From positions 1 through 64,000 of the forward strand of contig RFGF01000041.1 of assembly GCA_003695915.1 (NCBI GenBank): a stretch of DNA of 64,000 nucleotides. Direction: 5' to 3'. Made by a program: the position numbers and the translations under genes. Of the stretch, positions 16,249 through 26,157 are shown piece after piece; within the stretch, counting starts at the first letter, position 1; every line of letters begins with the position of its first letter. Origin of the DNA: Nitrospirota bacterium. GTDB lineage: Bacteria; Nitrospirota; Nitrospiria; Nitrospirales; UBA8639. The notes under the pieces are model-generated. The model was not told the origin of the DNA and did no database searches. It saw only the letters and a list, made by a program, of their open reading frames with translations.

Positions 16249-18471
16249 TTGCACGGTCGATCGATCGTACGCAGCGTCTGGATCTTGATACTCATAGGTG
16301 CCGTGGTGCTGAGCCACGCGAGTGCGCTTTGGGCGCAGACGCTGTCGTTGCACCCGTCGACCTCCTCTCAAAAGCCCTCATTGGAAGTCACGGCCGACAA
16401 TCTGGAGTACGACCGTGAGCGCGAATTATATATCGCAACTGGCAACGTGGTGGTCGTTCAAGGATCCGTTCGTCTGACGGCTGATCGAGTCACCCTCGAT
16501 AAATTGTCCGGTGACGTCGTCGCGACGGGACATGTGCATCTTCACAACGATCGGACGGATGTGTGGGCCGAACGTCTGAGCCTCAATGTCAATACCGAAA
16601 CGGGGATGATCCTCAATGGGCAATTGTATCTCAGGGAACGACGATCGTTGATTACCGGACGACGGATCAAACGCTTCTCCGAAACGCATTATCGTGTGCA
16701 AGACGGATCGTTTACGAATTGTGACGCCATGGGGGGCGAGGTGCCTGCCTGGCGCTTCACGTTCGAAGATCTGGATTTCGATTGGGATGACAGCCTGTAT
16801 GGGAAAGGCGTCTGGTTCAACATTCACGATACGCCCGTGCTTCCCTTGCCGGCATTCCGGTATCCGCTCGGGGCACAGCGCAAAACGGGCTTTCTGATTC
16901 CCACCATCGGTCTGGACAATGTGTTCGGGTTTCAGTATCAGCAAGGATTTTTCTGGGCCATCGATCCGAGTCAAGATTTGACCATTTCGCCTTTGGTCCT
17001 GAGCAAGCGCGGGGCAGGCGGCGATCTGGAATATCGATACGTTCTGAGTCGGCAATCACGGGGCGAATGGCTGCTCAGTTCGTTGTACGATACCGATCGA
17101 GACCGCGGGCGCGCTCAACTCAAAGGCGCGCATGTGCATCGATTCACGGAGGACCTGTCGGCCAAGCTGCAAGTCAATTTGACGACGGATCGAACCCTCC
17201 TCAACGATCTGAGCAATTCCGGCGTCCTTCGCGCGTTGCCGAGTCAAGAATCGAATTTTTTGGTGATGCAGCGATTCGATCACGGCAGTCTGTATCTTCA
17301 GGGACAGTATCTCCAACCGCTGGGAAGCGGAGGCAAGACCACTTTTCAACGACTGCCCGAACTCGGGCATCGACTCGTCGGATACGGTATTCCGGGAACG
17401 CCGCTGGTTGTGGGGGTGGATTCTACGGCGACCTATTTCTTTCGCGAGGAAGGATTTCACGTCGGCCGCCTCGATCTCCTCCCATCTCTCACGGCTGAAG
17501 GACTGCATCTGGGGCATATCGTCGGCCTGCGTCCTCAAGCCAAATTTCGCAACGTCGCGTATACGCGAGGTGCTACGTCGACGGAGGTTCAAAACCGGGC
17601 AACGTTTTGGGTCGGCATGGAAGCCTTTACGTCGCTGTCGCGCCGATTCCGCTTGGATTATGGGTCGAGCCTTCGTCATTTTGTGGAACCCCGAGTGATC
17701 TACGAATTCGTCCCGCCAACCGATGAGTCGGATCTCGTGCAAATCGACGCGATCGATAATCTGATCAAAAAAAGCTTGATAACCTATTCACTGCGTACTC
17801 GCTTGATCGAACAGGATGCCCGCGGTGCGACCAGTACATGGCTCGATCTCTTGCTTGCTCAAAGCTATCATGTCGGCGATCCACCGGGTGCGGCGAATCT
17901 CTTTTCGGATATTTGGACACGGGGGACGGTGACGCAGCCGTTGGGATGGTCCCAGAGTTGGCTCTCATCGCTCGCTTTGACGGTGGACGCCTTTTACAAT
18001 CCGACCGATCGAGAGTTGACCCAATTCAACAGCGATGTTCGTCTGCAATCCGGCAATCGGTGGTACATGTCCATCGGACAACGCTTTGCGCAAGCCGGCC
18101 CACAAGTTCGTCGCGGTGACATTTGGAATCCCATTTCATTTAACGAAGTCTTGTCTCCCCAAGACAAGATCGTCTTTGTCACGGGAAGCGCTGCGGTTCG
18201 CTTGCCGTGGGGGGTCACGCTCGGATCACGGGTGTATCACGATTTTCGCACGGGCCAGACCTCGGAATGGGATGTCGTCGGGTTGTATCAGAATCCGTGT
18301 CGGTGTTTCTCGTTCGGGTTGTATTACATTCAGTTCCCCGACCGGCAACAGTACAATTTCTTGATCAGCCTGACCGGACTCTGGGGGACTGGCGGCACAG
18401 GAGCTGAACTCATGAAATCGATTTTGAGTCCGGTGCTAGCTGGTGAACGAGGGCTTCCGTGGGCAATGTGA
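16249..18471 (+). CDS. lptD: LPS-assembly protein LptD (OstA)
   Basis: A 740-residue outer-membrane protein that inserts lipopolysaccharide into the outer leaflet. A signal peptide (VWILILIGAVVLSHASALWA) is followed by a periplasmic OstA/LptA-like domain at about residues 40-150 (VTADNLEYDRERELYIATGNV) and then a long beta-barrel region with alternating strands to the end. Cysteines are C158 and C684/C686; this resembles the N-terminal to C-terminal disulfide pairing of characterised LptD. The start is TTG, two bases after folC; no ATG lies before the signal peptide. Its presence shows an LPS-bearing Gram-negative envelope. Confidence 0.9.
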   Translation: MHGRSIVRSVWILILIGAVVLSHASALWAQTLSLHPSTSSQKPSLEVTADNLEYDRERELYIATGNVVVVQGSVRLTADRVTLDKLSGDVVATGHVHLHNDRTDVWAERLSLNVNTETGMILNGQLYLRERRSLITGRRIKRFSETHYRVQDGSFTNCDAMGGEVPAWRFTFEDLDFDWDDSLYGKGVWFNIHDTPVLPLPAFRYPLGAQRKTGFLIPTIGLDNVFGFQYQQGFFWAIDPSQDLTISPLVLSKRGAGGDLEYRYVLSRQSRGEWLLSSLYDTDRDRGRAQLKGAHVHRFTEDLSAKLQVNLTTDRTLLNDLSNSGVLRALPSQESNFLVMQRFDHGSLYLQGQYLQPLGSGGKTTFQRLPELGHRLVGYGIPGTPLVVGVDSTATYFFREEGFHVGRLDLLPSLTAEGLHLGHIVGLRPQAKFRNVAYTRGATSTEVQNRATFWVGMEAFTSLSRRFRLDYGSSLRHFVEPRVIYEFVPPTDESDLVQIDAIDNLIKKSLITYSLRTRLIEQDARGATSTWLDLLLAQSYHVGDPPGAANLFSDIWTRGTVTQPLGWSQSWLSSLALTVDAFYNPTDRELTQFNSDVRLQSGNRWYMSIGQRFAQAGPQVRRGDIWNPISFNEVLSPQDKIVFVTGSAAVRLPWGVTLGSRVYHDFRTGQTSEWDVVGLYQNPCRCFSFGLYYIQFPDRQQYNFLISLTGLWGTGGTGAELMKSILSPVLAGERGLPWAM

Positions 18472-18497
18472 AGGTCTGTCGTCCGACCATGAACAAG

Positions 18498-18518
18498 GTG
18501 TCGCGCTAGCGCAGACAC
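18498..18518 (+). terminator. Inverted repeat after lptD, possible terminator
   Basis: The sequence GTGTCGCGC pairs with GCGC(A)GACAC, giving about eight to nine base pairs with one bulged A around a very short CTAG centre. It lies 27 bases after the lptD stop. There is no immediate run of T; the nearest is GTTTT about ten bases on, so intrinsic termination would be weak. A protein-binding palindrome is the alternative. Confidence 0.35.
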
Positions 18519-18699
18519 GGATCAACTGTTTTCATGCGCTTTCGTTCACAAACAGCGACCAATGACTCAAGGGACTCAGCACTTGACGATGATCCTGCTT
18601 TTGTGGCTAACGGGATGGCAATCGACGGATCGGATTCTGCATGTGAACGGCACTGTGGAGAGTGCTTTCCTGGGATTGTTTAGCGCAATGGAGCGAGAT

Positions 18700-18912
18700 T
18701 CAATTGGCTGAGAAATGGCCGCTGTTGGGCGCACTGATCACCTCTGGATGGTCGAGACCGATGGGAGGCGTCGAACAATGTGTGCTCCACCAACCGACAA
18801 TTTCCTGAAGGAACGGGTCTTGGGGCCCGCTCGCAAACAGATGCCCGTATAAGTAACCGGTTTTCGTGTCGAACAGGATAAAGACGGGCATGGATGTGTA
18901 ATCAGGCATCAT
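18700..18912 (-). CDS. Small hypothetical open frame
   Basis: A 70-residue open frame on the minus strand with a fairly protein-like composition (PVFILFDTKTGYLYGHLF, then a more polar C-terminal half). I do not recognise a family. No strong ribosome binding site precedes its ATG pair. It lies alone in the long gap after lptD, beside another short minus-strand frame that ends 10 bases inside its start, so the two could be remnants of one decayed gene. The call as a real gene is doubtful. Confidence 0.25.
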   Translation of the reverse strand: MMPDYTSMPVFILFDTKTGYLYGHLFASGPQDPFLQEIVGWWSTHCSTPPIGLDHPEVISAPNSGHFSAN

Positions 18913-19103
18913 GCGCTCTTACGGCTTGGAAGTTCAATGAGTTGGTCGCAGCCTTCCGTAATGGATAGGTGTTTCGGCTCAGTAGGCGGATTTCTTGAGC
19001 GATAAGAGGTTTTGGGCCAAGTGATGTTATCGATCGTCTCTGCTTGTCAACCGAGGAAGCGCGCTCGCCGACGTCCATGAGCAGACCGACACTCTCTGCC
19101 ATC

Positions 19104-19131
19104 TTGACTCATGGAAAAGTGCTGGTATTGT
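19104..19131 (+). promoter_or_regulatory. Possible sigma-70-type promoter for the first NtrC-family gene
   Basis: TTGACT at 19104-19109 and TATTGT at 19126-19131 are 16 bases apart. The -35 box is good and the -10 box fair. It would give a leader of roughly 95 bases before the ATG at 19235. This is a pattern match only. Confidence 0.35.
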
Positions 19132-19234
19132 TGAACCCACAGAGTTCATGAGGGCCAGAATGCGCAGAGATACGAGCCTGACTGGATATCGTGATTAAAG
19201 GACATGCTGTGACAAGCTGGGAAAGGACAGAGCT

Positions 19235-20710
19235 ATGAGCTCTTCAACCAGTTCCATGAATGTTGAGGCGGCACCTGCCAGCCGATCGATTTCCATCCTC
19301 CTCGTTGAAGACGAGGCAGAGGTTCGTGAATCCCTCCAATTGCAATTGGAGGCGGAGGGGTTTCAGGTTATGCAAGCCGAATCGGGCAGCGAGGCATTGA
19401 TGTTGCTTGAACGGTCACCGTTCGATGTGTTGGTCACGGATGTCATGATCCCCGACATCAACGGTATCGAACTCGTTCAGCGGACCAACAGGTTACCTTC
19501 CTCGCCGGTAACGATCGTCATTACCGGGCATGGATCGGTCGATATGGCGGTCGCGGCAATGAAAGCCGGGGCGTTTGATTTTCTTCAAAAACCGTTTTCG
19601 GTTGACGTTCTCAGCGCCACGGTGGCCAGCGCCGTTCGCGTCAAGCATCTCCGCGACGAAAATCTTGTCCTTCGACGCACGGTGAAAGGGCAATATGGTC
19701 TTGGCAATCTGGTCAGTCAAAGCGAAGTGATGCGCGAAGTTTTTCGGCTCGTGGAATGCGTTGCCGACTCGGATAGCACGGTGCTCTTGCTGGGAGAAAG
19801 CGGAACAGGCAAAGAACTGTTGGCGCAGACCATCCATTATCATAGCCCTCGGCGTCGGGGATCCTTGATTCCCGTGAATTGTGGCGCGATTCCTGAGACC
19901 TTGCTGGAAAGCGAATTGTTCGGTCATGAGAAAGGTGCCTTTACCGGAGCCGTGGCCACGCGAGTCGGTCGGTTCGAATTGGCTTCGGGGGGAACCATTT
20001 TTTTGGATGAAATCGGCGATCTGAGCCCCCCGCTTCAAGTCAAACTCCTTCGCGTGCTGCAGGAGCGGACGTTTGAACGCGTCGGAGGGACGCGGACCTA
20101 TAAAACCGATGCTCGGGTGATCGCGGCAACCAACCAGGATCTCGAAGAATTGGTCGCTACGAAACGTTTTCGTGAAGATCTCTATTATCGCTTGAACGTC
20201 GTCCCCATCGTGGTTCCTCCCCTGCGGCAACGAAGCGAGGATATCCCCTTATTGGTCGAGCATTTCATCAATCTGTTCAACGAGCGGCAGGGAGCAACGT
20301 TGAGCGGGATATCCGGTGAAGCCATGATGTTGTTATGCCAATACTCGTGGCCAGGTAATGTGCGGGAGTTGAGCAACGTCATCGAGCGAATATCCATTCT
20401 CAAGCGATCGGGAACGATTGAGCCGGCTGATCTGCCCGATAAGATTCGACGGCCTTCGGCAGCCAGCGGTAGCATTCCTCCACCGGCGATCCCTGTGAGC
20501 GGAATCGATCTGGCCGCCACTGTCGAAGAATTCGAAAATCAGTTGATCATCGAGGCATTGGAGCGAACGAATTGGGTGAAAAGCAAAGCGGCTCAATTGC
20601 TGCATATCAATCGAACCACGCTGATCGAAAAGCTCAAAAAAAAGTCGCTGGCGGCGATCGTCGCACAACGCACTAACGGACTCGTCAATCAGTCCAATCC
20701 TGTTCATTGA
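19235..20710 (+). CDS. Sigma-54-dependent response regulator, NtrC/FlrC family
   Basis: A 491-residue transcription activator with three domains. A receiver domain (about 18-135) has an acidic pocket and phospho-acceptor D69. An AAA+ domain (about 165-400) has Walker A GESGTGKE near residue 187, the sigma-54 contact loop GAFTGA near 235 and Walker [11 protein letters not shown] Fis-type helix-turn-helix lies at about 435-475 ([22 protein letters not shown]). ATG 19235 is preceded by GAAAGGA. A sensor kinase is not adjacent. The position just upstream of a flagellar locus, with a second activator of the same type at 23429, suggests FleR/FlrC-like control of flagellar genes; this is inferred from context. 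Confidence 0.93.
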   Translation: MSSSTSSMNVEAAPASRSISILLVEDEAEVRESLQLQLEAEGFQVMQAESGSEALMLLERSPFDVLVTDVMIPDINGIELVQRTNRLPSSPVTIVITGHGSVDMAVAAMKAGAFDFLQKPFSVDVLSATVASAVRVKHLRDENLVLRRTVKGQYGLGNLVSQSEVMREVFRLVECVADSDSTVLLLGESGTGKELLAQTIHYHSPRRRGSLIPVNCGAIPETLLESELFGHEKGAFTGAVATRVGRFELASGGTIFLDEIGDLSPPLQVKLLRVLQERTFERVGGTRTYKTDARVIAATNQDLEELVATKRFREDLYYRLNVVPIVVPPLRQRSEDIPLLVEHFINLFNERQGATLSGISGEAMMLLCQYSWPGNVRELSNVIERISILKRSGTIEPADLPDKIRRPSAASGSIPPPAIPVSGIDLAATVEEFENQLIIEALERTNWVKSKAAQLLHINRTTLIEKLKKKSLAAIVAQRTNGLVNQSNPVH

Positions 20711-21175
20711 CTCCTTATTCTCCCACTATCCACCAGTGATCATGCCATGGCAGGTGCGACCTGTTCCTGTGAATGGCCATGACCGTTCATAGCCGAACTT
20801 CTCGATATTTGCATATCGTTCGTCACCTGGTTGAAGTTTGACCTTTTCGTCAAGTCCTTGACGTTCGCTCTCTTCCTGTTTCCGTGCTGCGGATTCGATC
20901 TTTGGCCTACTATGTTGTATTTTCGTGAAAGACGGACATTTGGCTCGATCATGGGCCTCTCGGTCTGAATTTTGCTTATCTGAGGGTCGGAATGAGGCAG
21001 CGCACGTCCCGAGCAGGAACTCGAGCATGGTCACGGATTTCCCATGCAAGAAGTTGGTGCCGATCCCTGTTCCTTTGAAAAACCGGATCGTTGGCGAGGA
21101 GGATGCGAAAGCATTCGTCAGCATTCAACGGTGCAGTCGGATGGTTGAACACGAGATGATTGTGTTCGGCGATGC
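20711..21175 (+). other. Intergenic region, no confident gene
   Basis: A 465-base gap between the first sigma-54 regulator and the TPR-type gene. A minus-strand frame at 20726-21124 (132 codons) and a plus-strand frame at 20925-21185 (86 codons) overlap each other. Neither has a recognised family or a good ribosome binding site. I see no terminator. Only a weak sigma-54-like match was found (see rejected items). Confidence 0.4.
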
Positions 21176-23272
21176 ATGGGGGTGAGCGATTATCCCAAAC
21201 AAGCGTTTGTATCGCGGCGATGGTGGGCAGGGATCATGCTTTGGGGCATCTGGCTGGTCTCGATCGCACGCACCGGTTATGCCGCACCATGTCCAGATTT
21301 CACCTGGCAACATCCTCCGGAGATGAGGCAACCTGACGTGTTGCATGAGGTCCAGAAGGCACTCGCCGCACGCGAGAGCGAACGAGCCCGGCGATTGCTG
21401 TCCACGTATCTCGATCAAGTTCCCGAAGGCCTTTTTGCCGAGGGCGCCCGCTTTGCATTGGCCTGGCTTCCAGGGCAACACGATGATCGAGAAAACGGCT
21501 TTTTGGCCGTGATCGATCGTCTCGAACAGCTTCGCAAGCTGAAGCCTCACAGCCCGTATGCGCCTTGGGCGCTGTGTTGGGAAGGGGAGTTGTATCGGCA
21601 GGCAGGATGGCACGTTGAAGCCAATGCCATGTTTCAGGAATTAGTGGAAACGTATCCGGCGAGTCCGCTCGTCGGAGGAGCCTTATTGGGAGCCGGGTTG
21701 AGTTATTTGGACAATCAACAGTATCTCGAGGCCGCACTTGTCTTCAGGAGGATCGTCGAAGAACCTCGATGGGCCGCTTATCATCTTGAGGGCGCATTGG
21801 GGCTTGCCGATGCCACTGCGCTTTCAGGAGCTTGGCCACAGGCCCATTACTGGTATCAAGTGGTCGAAGCTGAAGCGCCGCACATGATTCGGGCCTCTGT
21901 GCGTTCGACCTACGGTGCGGCCTTGGCCGAATGGCATGTCGGTGATCGACGCCGGTCCATTCGTCGGTTGTTGCTCACAGTCAATCTCTATCCACGAGAT
22001 GAGCGAGCAGGGGACGCCTTGAACCGCATCGGCTCCTATCTGCTCGCTCAGGGTCACGAGGCCTTGTCTTTATGGTTTTTCCATGAAGCGGCGGTGCGTT
22101 TCGACCGACGTGCCCCCGGACGTCGCGCGCAAGCGGCCATCACCCGATGGGTCGTCTCGTTCTTGTCGCGCCGGCCATCTGAAGACGAACGCAATCGGTT
22201 CTATGATCGGCTCGATCAATTGGGTATCTATGTGCCGTTGAATTGGGACGGCGTGATAGAGACAGCCTTGGTACTCAAAAACGCGCCGGAGCCGGAATTG
22301 GTCGATGAAGCCAAGTTATGGTTGGCACAGGGCTACGAGGCATTGGACGATTGGTCGGCGGCCGTGGCGGCCTATGCCGCTCTCGCTTCGTCGTTCCATG
22401 AACCCCGGTGGGGGAAGGTCGCTCAAACGCGATTGAAGCACATCCTGATGACGCAGGTACGAGCATATTATGCTCGTCAAGCGTGGCCGGAATTGATCGC
22501 CTTTCATCACGCGCACCGCACCGAATTTCTTGTGCTCCCGCCTGATCGAGAGCTTATGCTCATGATCGCCGAAGCGTATCAACAGGTCCATCTTCCCGAA
22601 CGGGCACTCGCATGGTATAGCGAGGTGCTTCGGGAATATCCCCACCACGCCATGGCGGAAGAGATTATGGCCCGGCAAATGCTCGTGGCGTTGGAGCTCC
22701 CCGATCGCCAACGCGCTCTCGCCTATGCGACAGCCTATCGAGAGGCATTTCCTCACGGACAGTGGCGAGGCGAAGCGGCGTGGATTTTGGGGCTCAAGGC
22801 ATTGGATGAGCACCAAGTCTCCAGCGCGATTGACGAATTGACGACAGCGGTCCAGCATGCGCGTGATCGCGCTATCCGGGTGCGCGCTCTCCGTCAACGG
22901 GCCTCGGCTTATCGCGCGATCGGGCAGCTGGAACAGGCGATCCAAGACTATCGCCAGCTAGTCGACATGCCCGACTCCTCGATCGACGATCAAGTCGTAC
23001 TCGCCGATCTGCTCTATGAACAGGGTGCGTTCGCGGAAGCTGCACGGAGATATACCAACGTCCTCGACGATCGAGTGTCGCCTGATGTGGCAGTGTGGGT
23101 CCAGTTCAGGTTGGGACTGTGTCATCAAGAAATGGGAAACCGTTCCCGTGCCATCGATTTGCTGAAACGCGTGCTGGTGGAAAACATCGAAGATCCCGAT
23201 CTCGAAAAGATTATTCATCGGACAGCCCGAGCGGCACTGAACGTGTATCAGTCAGGCATGGGCAATCCGTAG
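21176..23272 (+). CDS. Secreted TPR-type repeat protein of unknown function
   Basis: A 698-residue protein with an N-terminal signal sequence (RRWWAGIMLWGIWLVSIARTGYA, split here by its hydrophobic core) and then an all-helical body with tetratricopeptide-like repeats. Examples are the blocks around AEANAMFQELVETYP-like spacing, YSEVLREYPHHAMAEEI and AIQDYRQLVDMPDSS. No enzymatic domain is seen. It resembles periplasmic or outer-membrane TPR scaffolds. It lies between two sigma-54 activators at the head of the flagellar locus, so a role in flagellar assembly or envelope placement is possible but unproven. The start could also be GTG 21182. Confidence 0.75.
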   Translation: MGVSDYPKQAFVSRRWWAGIMLWGIWLVSIARTGYAAPCPDFTWQHPPEMRQPDVLHEVQKALAARESERARRLLSTYLDQVPEGLFAEGARFALAWLPGQHDDRENGFLAVIDRLEQLRKLKPHSPYAPWALCWEGELYRQAGWHVEANAMFQELVETYPASPLVGGALLGAGLSYLDNQQYLEAALVFRRIVEEPRWAAYHLEGALGLADATALSGAWPQAHYWYQVVEAEAPHMIRASVRSTYGAALAEWHVGDRRRSIRRLLLTVNLYPRDERAGDALNRIGSYLLAQGHEALSLWFFHEAAVRFDRRAPGRRAQAAITRWVVSFLSRRPSEDERNRFYDRLDQLGIYVPLNWDGVIETALVLKNAPEPELVDEAKLWLAQGYEALDDWSAAVAAYAALASSFHEPRWGKVAQTRLKHILMTQVRAYYARQAWPELIAFHHAHRTEFLVLPPDRELMLMIAEAYQQVHLPERALAWYSEVLREYPHHAMAEEIMARQMLVALELPDRQRALAYATAYREAFPHGQWRGEAAWILGLKALDEHQVSSAIDELTTAVQHARDRAIRVRALRQRASAYRAIGQLEQAIQDYRQLVDMPDSSIDDQVVLADLLYEQGAFAEAARRYTNVLDDRVSPDVAVWVQFRLGLCHQEMGNRSRAIDLLKRVLVENIEDPDLEKIIHRTARAALNVYQSGMGNP

Positions 23273-23428
23273 GACCATACACGGCATAACTAGTTCTGAG
23301 CTGTCTGATCTCACAGATTGACGGCCGTCACGTCTCATCGGCTGTTCCCAATACGAAGCGTGTCGGGGATGAATTCGGACGACGTGCCTACTGAACACCG
23401 ATTATGTTGCTCGAAGGAGGTGGAGAGA

Positions 23429-24805
23429 ATGCATTCGGATCGTGACAGTCGACGGTCCGTGTTATTGGTAGATGATGATGAGCACCTTCGTGCCGCCATC
23501 CGCGAAGCGTTGGAACATCGTGGCTATTGCGTACGGGTCGCGCGGGACGGGCATGAAGGACTGCAGTATCTCATGGAAGAACCTGTGCAATTGGTGCTCA
23601 TCGATCTCAATATGCCGGGAATGAATGGGATCGAAATGCTCCGCACGCTGCGGTCGGCAGGCTTCACGGTACCGGTCGTCGTCCTGACGGCTTACGGAAC
23701 CATGGATTCCGCAATCGAAGCGATGAAGTTGGGCGCGACCGATTATCTTCGCAAGCCCTGTCCCCTGGAAGAGGTGGAGCGATTGGTTCAACGTTTCTGT
23801 ATGGCGTCTCCTGAACCTGTGGAAGCGACCGAACATGAGCTACGCCATCCTCAGGATTCAGACGGATTCCTCACTCGCAACGATCGCATGCGTCATCTGC
23901 TGGCCATGCTGGAGCCGGTGGCCAAGAGCCAAGCGACGATTTTGATACAAGGGGAAAGCGGAACGGGCAAAGAAGTGTTGGCGCGATATATTCACCGCCG
24001 GAGCAATAGAGCCGATCAGCCCTTTGTTGCGGTGAATTGTGCCGCGCTGCCCGAGGGTCTGTTAGAAAGCGAATTGTTCGGTTACGAAAAAGGGGCGTTT
24101 ACGGGGGCCATCCATCGTCGGTGCGGGAAATTCGAGTTAGCGCACCGTGGGACGTTATTGCTGGACGAAATCGGAGAAATGAGTCTGGCGCTTCAAGCCA
24201 AATTGCTTCGGGTGCTCCAAGAACGCGAAGTCGACCGCTTAGGATCTCATCGGCCGGTTGCCGTCGATATTCGTGTCATTGCGACTACCAACCGTTCTCT
24301 GATCCAGGAAGTGCAGGCCGGGCGGTTTCGGGAAGATGTGTACTACCGATTGAGCGTGGTGCCGATTACGCTCCCTCCGTTGAGAGAGCGACCAGAGGAT
24401 ATCGAAGTTCTCGCCGAACATTTTGTCAAACAATCGTGCGCACGGAATGGGCGTCCCATGGTGAAGCTCACCAAGGAGGCCGTGGCGTATTTGACGTCGC
24501 GGCCATGGCGCGGCAATGTGCGCGAACTCGAAAATGTCATCGAGCGGGGTGTCCTGCTAGCCCAATCGGGATCGTTGCGCCCCGAGCATCTGACGTTCGA
24601 AACCGTGGCGGTGACGAGCGCGCCGGACATGACGTTTTCGGGGACTGTATGGGAAATGGAGCGGCAGTTGATCCTGAAAACCTTGGATCGTCTTGGAGGG
24701 AACCGCACACATGCAGCACGGGCATTGGGAATCAGTATCCGGACTTTGCGGAACAAACTTCGTGAATATCGTCAACGTGCCGGGGGCGATGCTGTCGGCT
24801 TTTAG
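23429..24805 (+). CDS. Sigma-54-dependent response regulator, second NtrC/FlrC-type protein
   Basis: A 458-residue activator with the same architecture as the protein at 19235. The receiver has phospho-acceptor D59 and the acidic VDDDE pocket. The AAA+ domain carries GESGTGKE near residue 176, a GAFTGA loop (YEKGAFTGA) and [10 protein letters not shown] Fis-type DNA-binding helix-turn-helix ([22 protein letters not shown]) is at the C-terminus. The start is set at ATG 23429 because AAGGAGG lies eight bases upstream; the longer frame to 23318 has no similarity. It ends 26 bases before flgB, so it is probably the first gene of, or directly controls, the flgB operon. The cognate kinase is not in sight. 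Confidence 0.93.
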   Translation: MHSDRDSRRSVLLVDDDEHLRAAIREALEHRGYCVRVARDGHEGLQYLMEEPVQLVLIDLNMPGMNGIEMLRTLRSAGFTVPVVVLTAYGTMDSAIEAMKLGATDYLRKPCPLEEVERLVQRFCMASPEPVEATEHELRHPQDSDGFLTRNDRMRHLLAMLEPVAKSQATILIQGESGTGKEVLARYIHRRSNRADQPFVAVNCAALPEGLLESELFGYEKGAFTGAIHRRCGKFELAHRGTLLLDEIGEMSLALQAKLLRVLQEREVDRLGSHRPVAVDIRVIATTNRSLIQEVQAGRFREDVYYRLSVVPITLPPLRERPEDIEVLAEHFVKQSCARNGRPMVKLTKEAVAYLTSRPWRGNVRELENVIERGVLLAQSGSLRPEHLTFETVAVTSAPDMTFSGTVWEMERQLILKTLDRLGGNRTHAARALGISIRTLRNKLREYRQRAGGDAVGF

Positions 24806-24831
24806 TCGACCCGGCTGAAGGGAGAGGAACG

Positions 24832-25245
24832 ATGATCACGTCGCCATGGGACCAGGGAACACGGTTGTTTGAAGTTGCGCTGGATATTCGCAGTGCCGCC
24901 CATGAGTTGATCGCAGCGAATATCGCGAATGAAGAAACGCCAGGTTACAAAGCCCGACATATCCCCTTTCGTGAAACGCTCGACGCCGTGTTGAGTGGTC
25001 ATCATCCTCTGGAACCGCACAATACCCATCCACGCCATATTCCAGTCGCGGACGAACAGGGACGGCTTTTTCATTTTGCCACCCGCGAGATCGCCGGCAG
25101 CGGACCGGATGGCAATACCGTCAGTCTGGAAAAAGAAATGGCGATGATGGCGGAAAACGCCGTGTTGTACTTGGCGGTCAATCAATTTCTCGCTGGACGC
25201 TTCGATGGATGGCGAGCGGCGATCGATGAAGGTCGTCGTGGCTAG
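24832..25245 (+). CDS. flgB: Flagellar basal-body rod protein FlgB
   Basis: A 137-residue proximal rod protein. It has the flagellar axial signature near the N-terminus, AANIANEETPGYKAR, and a C-terminal coiled region (MMAENAVLYLAVNQFL) that packs with the N-terminal helix. Length fits the family (about 130). It opens the first flagellar operon, with AGGGAGAGG directly upstream of its ATG. flgC follows after 55 bases. Exported through the flagellar type III apparatus to form the rod with FlgC and FliE. Confidence 0.93.
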   Translation: MITSPWDQGTRLFEVALDIRSAAHELIAANIANEETPGYKARHIPFRETLDAVLSGHHPLEPHNTHPRHIPVADEQGRLFHFATREIAGSGPDGNTVSLEKEMAMMAENAVLYLAVNQFLAGRFDGWRAAIDEGRRG

Positions 25246-25300
25246 GACCAGGCACCCGTTCGTCACGGGTGAGGCGATTTGATCGCGGAAAGGAGGGAGT

Positions 25301-25744
25301 ATGCACATCGATCGACTATTTGCTGTGGCAGGATCGGCGTTGGATGCCCAGCGTCAGCGCCTGAACATCATTGCCGGGAATCTCGCGAATGCCGAGTCCA
25401 CGCGGGCTCCTGGAGGCGGTCCGTTCGTTCGCCGCGATGTGATCTTTCAGCCGACCGGGCCTGCCTCACCGTTCAGACGGGTATTTTTGCAGGCATTCGG
25501 AAGTACGACGGAACCGCAGGGCGTGAAGGTGGCCAGAGTGGTGGTCGATCCGCGCCCTAATCGGCATGTGTACAATCCGCATCATCCCGATGCGGATGCC
25601 GAGGGGTTTGTCCAGTTACCGAACGTGAATGTGATCGAAGAAATGACCAACTTGCTCGCCGCTTCGCGTGCCTTTGAAGCCAATCTCACCGTGCTCGAAA
25701 CAGGCAAAACTCTGATGTTGCGAACATTGGAGATGGGCCGATAA
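25301..25744 (+). CDS. flgC: Flagellar basal-body rod protein FlgC
   Basis: A 147-residue rod protein. It shows the N-terminal axial motif NIIAGNLANAESTRAP, the middle VVVDPRP segment, and the C-terminal VNVIEEMTNLLAASRAFEANLTVLE, which is the characteristic FlgC end. AAAGGAGGG lies just upstream of the ATG. It sits between flgB and fliE in the conserved order flgB-flgC-fliE, and functions with them in the proximal rod. Confidence 0.95.
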   Translation: MHIDRLFAVAGSALDAQRQRLNIIAGNLANAESTRAPGGGPFVRRDVIFQPTGPASPFRRVFLQAFGSTTEPQGVKVARVVVDPRPNRHVYNPHHPDADAEGFVQLPNVNVIEEMTNLLAASRAFEANLTVLETGKTLMLRTLEMGR

Positions 25745-25770
25745 CGCAAACGAGGAGAGGAGATATACGT

Positions 25771-26073
25771 ATGGAACCTATTCAGCTTCACCGAATCCAA
25801 GCCGAATCAGGCGCCTGGCCCGAAATGCCGAGTCCGACTCAGGCGAGGACGGGACTTCGCTTTGGTCAACTGATTCAACAGGCGATCGAATCCGTGAATC
25901 ATTTACAGCATGAGTCCGGGCGTCTCGAGGACGCGATCGCTCGCGGCGACAGCGTCAATCTTCACCAAGCGATTATTGCCGGCGAAAAAGCTGGGCTCTC
26001 GTTTCGGCTGCTGATGCAGGTACGAAACAAATTGGTCGATGCCTACCAAGAAATTATGCGGATGCAAGTGTAA
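25771..26073 (+). CDS. fliE: Flagellar hook-basal body complex protein FliE
   Basis: A 100-residue FliE, which links the MS ring to the proximal rod. The conserved C-terminal half is clear: the HQAIIAGEKAGLSFRLLMQV segment followed by RNKLVDAYQEIMRMQV. The N-terminal part is variable, as usual. A strong ribosome binding site (GAGGAGAGGAG) precedes it. The 84-base gap to fliF shows no clear terminator. Confidence 0.95.
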   Translation: MEPIQLHRIQAESGAWPEMPSPTQARTGLRFGQLIQQAIESVNHLQHESGRLEDAIARGDSVNLHQAIIAGEKAGLSFRLLMQVRNKLVDAYQEIMRMQV

Positions 26074-26157
26074 GCCAGTTTACGGTCGATAGGTCGACGC
26101 ACCAGGGCTCTCCGAGCCCTGTCTCGTTGCCCCTTCAGATGTCTTCAATGGTCGCTC

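Larger units (their letters stand above)
18472..19234 (+). other. Long intergenic region with no confident gene
   Basis: A 763-base gap between lptD and a sigma-54 regulator. It holds the inverted repeat at 18498-18518, a possible promoter at 19104-19131 and several short open frames. On the plus strand 18562-18711 could encode 49 residues with a hydrophobic start. On the minus strand 18700-18912 (listed separately) and 18902-19102 could encode 70 and 66 residues that nearly join. None shows a family I recognise. A decayed gene is possible but not demonstrated. Confidence 0.45.

Noticed and set aside
20961-20976. CGGTCTGAATTTTGCT, a sigma-54-like match upstream of the TPR-type gene
   Set aside because: GG and TTGC are correctly spaced, but all three bases after GG differ from consensus; too weak to list as a promoter.
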